Source of the DNA: Eubacterium sp.
GTDB taxonomy: Bacteria; Bacillota; Clostridia; Lachnospirales; Lachnospiraceae
Reading direction: 5' to 3'
Assembly (NCBI GenBank): GCA_003520145.1
Contig: DOVJ01000191.1
Location: 1-8,026 of the forward strand
DNA length: 8,026 bases
Every line of letters starts with the position of its first letter. Positions within the stretch are counted from its first letter, which is position 1. Positions 5,613 to 8,026 of this stretch are shown one piece after another. Under the pieces are notes generated by a model, which was not told where the DNA came from, ran no database searches, and saw only the letters and a list, made by a program, of their open reading frames with translations. Position numbers and translations under genes: made by a program.

Positions 5613-6508
5613 TACCCAGCGCACTCCTTCAACATCTCTATATACCTCAACGTCAGCGCACCAACATGCACTCCCCTCGGCAGTATATACCCAAGCTCCA
5701 TATAATCATCCACCATAAGTGGTATCGCAAGTATATCCTCACCATTAAGCTCACTACTTATAACACCGCTACAGATGGTATAGCCGTCTAGTCCTCTTAG
5801 CATATTAAAGAGCGAAGCTCTGTCAAGGACCTGGATTTCCTTATCACAATCAACTGTACTTAGGATTTCCTCCGAGAAGTAGAAGGAATTGTGACCACCC
5901 TGCTCATAAGAAAGTCTTGGATAAGGCTTAAGGTCCTCTAGCGTGAGGCTTTTCTTAGAAGCAAGCGGAGATCTCTTACTCACGAAGACGTGAGGCTTAG
6001 CGCGAAAAAGCGGATAGAACACAAGATCTCTGTCCTTAAGTGTCTTCTTGATAACAGTTTCATTGAACTTGTTCATGTATAGTATACCTATATCACTTCT
6101 TAGATTCGCCACGTCATCTATAAGATCGTAGGTCTTGGTTTCTCTCATGTGAAACTCGTATTTCTTAAAATCGCAATCCTTAAGAAGTCTTACGAATGCT
6201 TCGACTGCAAAGGAATAGTGCTGTCCACTAACGCAGAATCTCTGCTTTCTCACATTCTTCGTATAGTGATCATCGAGAAGCTCTGTCTGTTCAAGAACCT
6301 GACGCGCATAGCCTAAGAACTCCTCGCCATCAGGCGTAAGCTCTATGCCCTTATTCGAGCGAACGAATATAGTTATCCCGTATTCCTCTTCAAGCTCATG
6401 TATAGCCATAGTAAGACTTGGCTGTGTTATAAAAAGCGCCTTGGCAGCACCAGTTATATTGCCGATTTCTGCTACAGCCGCCACATATCTTAACTGCTTC
6501 AGTGTCAT
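5612..6508 (-). CDS. LysR-type transcriptional regulator, probably MetR-like
   Basis: This 298-residue protein has the standard LysR layout: a winged helix-turn-helix at residues 1-60 (LKQLRYVAAVAEIGNITGAA, then QPSLTMAIHELEEEYGITIFVR), a linker helix at 61-88 and an effector-binding domain from about 90 to 296. The start at 6508 follows GGAGG by eight bases. It is divergent from metE, with 134 bases between. In many bacteria a LysR protein in this position (MetR, MtaR and relatives) activates methionine synthesis genes with homocysteine or a related metabolite as effector. That role is inferred from position; the sequence alone would allow another effector. The gene ends where the palindromic element begins. 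Confidence 0.9.
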   Translation of the reverse strand: MTLKQLRYVAAVAEIGNITGAAKALFITQPSLTMAIHELEEEYGITIFVRSNKGIELTPDGEEFLGYARQVLEQTELLDDHYTKNVRKQRFCVSGQHYSFAVEAFVRLLKDCDFKKYEFHMRETKTYDLIDDVANLRSDIGILYMNKFNETVIKKTLKDRDLVFYPLFRAKPHVFVSKRSPLASKKSLTLEDLKPYPRLSYEQGGHNSFYFSEEILSTVDCDKEIQVLDRASLFNMLRGLDGYTICSGVISSELNGEDILAIPLMVDDYMELGYILPRGVHVGALTLRYIEMLKECAG

Positions 6509-6553
6509 ATCTCATACCTCCACATTTATCTTACCACTCTCCATAAAAAAAAT

Positions 6554-6589
6554 CTATGGCAAATGTATATTTTTATATATTATACATAG
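6554..6589. promoter_or_regulatory. Candidate LysR-regulator binding region
   Basis: Two dyads overlap here: ctatg (6554-6558) with catag (6585-6589), and atgtata (6563-6569) with tatacat (6581-6587). They lie between the two divergent genes, upstream of the likely metE start of transcription, where a LysR activator would bind. The sequence is very AT-rich, so chance dyads are likely. It does not match the MetR consensus I recall (TGAA-N5-TTCA). Confidence 0.35.
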
Positions 6590-6606
6590 CTGATAATTCA
6601 TGTTAT
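6579..6606 (-). promoter_or_regulatory. Candidate promoter of the LysR-type gene
   Basis: The minus strand has ATAACA (6601-6606), a 16-base spacer and a perfect TATAAT (6579-6584). The transcript would begin near 6572, giving a leader of about 64 bases. The -35 box matches only four of six positions. Confidence 0.45.
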
Positions 6607-6609
6607 TAT
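6581..6609 (+). promoter_or_regulatory. Candidate promoter of metE
   Basis: TATACA (6581-6586), a 17-base spacer and TATTAT (6604-6609) would start transcription near 6616, 27 bases before the ATG. The poor -35 box fits an activator-dependent promoter. The boxes overlap those of the divergent LysR promoter. There is no space for a T-box or SAM riboswitch in this short leader. Confidence 0.4.
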
Positions 6610-6642
6610 CATACCATCAACAAAGCACAAAGGAGAAAGATT

Positions 6643-8026
6643 ATGAATACATCAGTTATAGGATTCCCAAGAATCGGAGAAAAGAGAGAACTCAAGTTTG
6701 CACTTGAGAGCTACTTCAAGAAAGAAACAGACGAAGCTGCACTTTTTGAAAAGGCTAAGGAGCTTAGAACTAAGCACCTTCAGCTTCAGCAGAAGGCTAA
6801 CATAACATATATACCTGTCAACGACTTCTCTTTTTATGACAATGTCCTTGACACAGCTTTTCTCTTTGGCATAGTTCCAGAGAGATATAAGGCACTTAAC
6901 CTCTCAGACCTCGACACTTATCTTGCTATGGCAAGAGGTTACCAGGGTGAGAACGGAGACGTTAAGGCACTCGCTATGAAGAAGTGGTTCAACACCAACT
7001 ACCACTATATCGTTCCTGAGGTAGAAGATTCCACTGTAATAAGCTTACAGGGCAATAAGCCATTGGACGAATATGCTGAGGCTAAGGCACTCGGTATCGA
7101 TGGCAAGCTCGTTATAACAGGTGCTTACACACTTCTTAAGCTCTGCCACTTCACAGGCAAGAAGACTATAGATGATATCAAGAGCGAAGTACTCGCTGCA
7201 TACAAAGCATTTGTCGCTAAGGCAGGCAATGCCGGCGTTAAGTGGATTCAGTTTGATGAGCCTTCACTTGTTCGCGACTTGTCTGCTGAAGACATCGACC
7301 TCTTTACCTACCTCTATGAAGGCATCCTTGAGGCTTGCAGCAGCAAGACACTTCTTCAGACATACTTCGGAGACGTAAGAGATATCTACGAGAAGCTTAT
7401 TACCTTCAACTTCGACGCTATCGGTCTTGACTTCGTAGAAGGCAAGGAAACTGCAGCCCTCGTTGAGAAGTACGGTTTCCCTAAGAATAAGACACTCTTT
7501 GCAGGTCTTATCTGCGGAAAGAACATCTGGAAGAATAACTACGAGAAGACACTTAAGGTTCTTAACAGGCTCTCAGAGCTTGGCATAGATACGACTCTTT
7601 CTACTTCATGTTCTCTGCTTCACGTGCCATATACACTTGCACTTGAAGAAAGACTTGATGAGAAGTATAAGAGATACTTTTCTTACGCTGTAGAGAAGCT
7701 TGAAGAACTTCGCGAACTTGCTGATATCGATACAGACAGTGTAGCTTATAAGGCGAATGTTACACTCTTTAAGACAGATCGTAACTGCAGCGATGCTGAT
7801 GTTGCGAAGGCCGTCAGCGAGTTAAATGCTGAGGATTACGTAAGACTTCCTAAGAGACCAGAAAGACAGGCTCTTCAGAAGAAGACCTTCAACCTTCCAC
7901 TCTTCCCTACAACTACCATCGGTAGCTTCCCTCAGACACAGGATGTCAAGAAGGCAAGGCTTTCACACAAGAAGGGTGAGATAAGCGACGTTGAATACGA
8001 GACATTTGTTAAGTCTAAGATTGAGA
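6643..8026 (+). CDS. metE: Cobalamin-independent methionine synthase MetE (5' part)
   Basis: MetE transfers a methyl group from methyltetrahydrofolate-polyglutamate to homocysteine in the cytoplasm, the last step of methionine synthesis. The window shows 461 codons of a protein usually about 750-760 residues long; the end lies to the right. The N-terminal domain opens with SVIGFPRIGEKRELKFALE and includes FDEPSLVRDLS (around 205-215), both typical. The catalytic C-terminal domain starts at about residue 422 with PTTTIGSFPQT. The zinc-binding His, Cys and Glu residues are beyond the window, so activity cannot be judged. The start at 6643 follows AAGGAG by seven bases. The frame is intact throughout. 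Control by the divergent LysR-type regulator is likely. Confidence 0.97.
   Translation, partial: MNTSVIGFPRIGEKRELKFALESYFKKETDEAALFEKAKELRTKHLQLQQKANITYIPVNDFSFYDNVLDTAFLFGIVPERYKALNLSDLDTYLAMARGYQGENGDVKALAMKKWFNTNYHYIVPEVEDSTVISLQGNKPLDEYAEAKALGIDGKLVITGAYTLLKLCHFTGKKTIDDIKSEVLAAYKAFVAKAGNAGVKWIQFDEPSLVRDLSAEDIDLFTYLYEGILEACSSKTLLQTYFGDVRDIYEKLITFNFDAIGLDFVEGKETAALVEKYGFPKNKTLFAGLICGKNIWKNNYEKTLKVLNRLSELGIDTTLSTSCSLLHVPYTLALEERLDEKYKRYFSYAVEKLEELRELADIDTDSVAYKANVTLFKTDRNCSDADVAKAVSELNAEDYVRLPKRPERQALQKKTFNLPLFPTTTIGSFPQTQDVKKARLSHKKGEISDVEYETFVKSKIE

Noticed and set aside
5401..5718. Plus-strand open frame crossing the palindromic element
   Set aside because: It runs through an inverted repeat and the 3' end of the LysR gene, with no ribosome binding site and no family resemblance.
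6509..6642. Riboswitch (SAM or T-box) in front of metE
   Set aside because: The gap is only 134 bases, very AT-rich and shared with a divergent promoter; no conserved riboswitch stems or T-box motif were seen.
1..8026. CRISPR array, prophage, transposase, tRNA or rRNA genes
   Set aside because: No regularly spaced repeats, transposase domains, phage genes or RNA gene signatures were found on either strand.

Overview
The window looks like a chromosomal segment of a low-GC clostridial Firmicute, most likely a Lachnospiraceae member. The evidence is a SCIFF-type ranthipeptide precursor (a Clostridia marker), strong GGAGG-type ribosome binding sites, consensus SigA promoters, a YqhQ/DUF1385 - prmC - prfA cluster, and codon use heavy in AAG and CTT. 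No species can be named from the sequence alone. There are no tRNA or rRNA genes, transposases, CRISPR arrays or phage genes.

Left part (1-1320, leftward). The far left edge holds the end of a diverged palindromic repeat that abuts the stop codon of a 46-residue SCIFF peptide gene with its own promoter. Upstream of it lies a two-gene operon: a DUF2975 membrane protein and a YozG-like Cro/C1 regulator whose ribosome binding site overlaps the stop of the membrane gene. This pair is driven by a textbook promoter (TTGACA-17-TATAAT) embedded in a perfect 13+13 bp inverted repeat. A third copy of the half-site lies in the leader. The layout implies tight repression, perhaps by the operon's own regulator.

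Middle part (1348-5330, leftward). Four genes overlap end to start: DUF1385/YqhQ membrane protein, prmC, prfA and a CmpB-type putative ABC-transporter membrane protein. PrmC methylates the GGQ glutamine of release factor 1, so enzyme and substrate are co-translated here. A terminator-like hairpin sits directly before the ribosome binding site of the first gene.

Intergenic 5331-5611. This holds that hairpin and a 173 bp near-complete palindrome that looks like a MITE- or REP-like element, or a 3'-end RNA structure. Its right arm matches the left edge of the window, and both copies start exactly at the stop codon of a leftward gene.

Right part (5612-8026). A LysR-type regulator faces away from metE (cobalamin-independent methionine synthase, cut by the window end). 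The 134 bp between them contains overlapping divergent promoter candidates and dyad symmetry, as expected for a MetR-like activator controlling metE and itself.

The points most worth a second look are the repeated palindromic element at gene ends, the SCIFF peptide with glycine where the thioether-acceptor threonine is expected, and the promoter-embedded operator of the DUF2975 operon.
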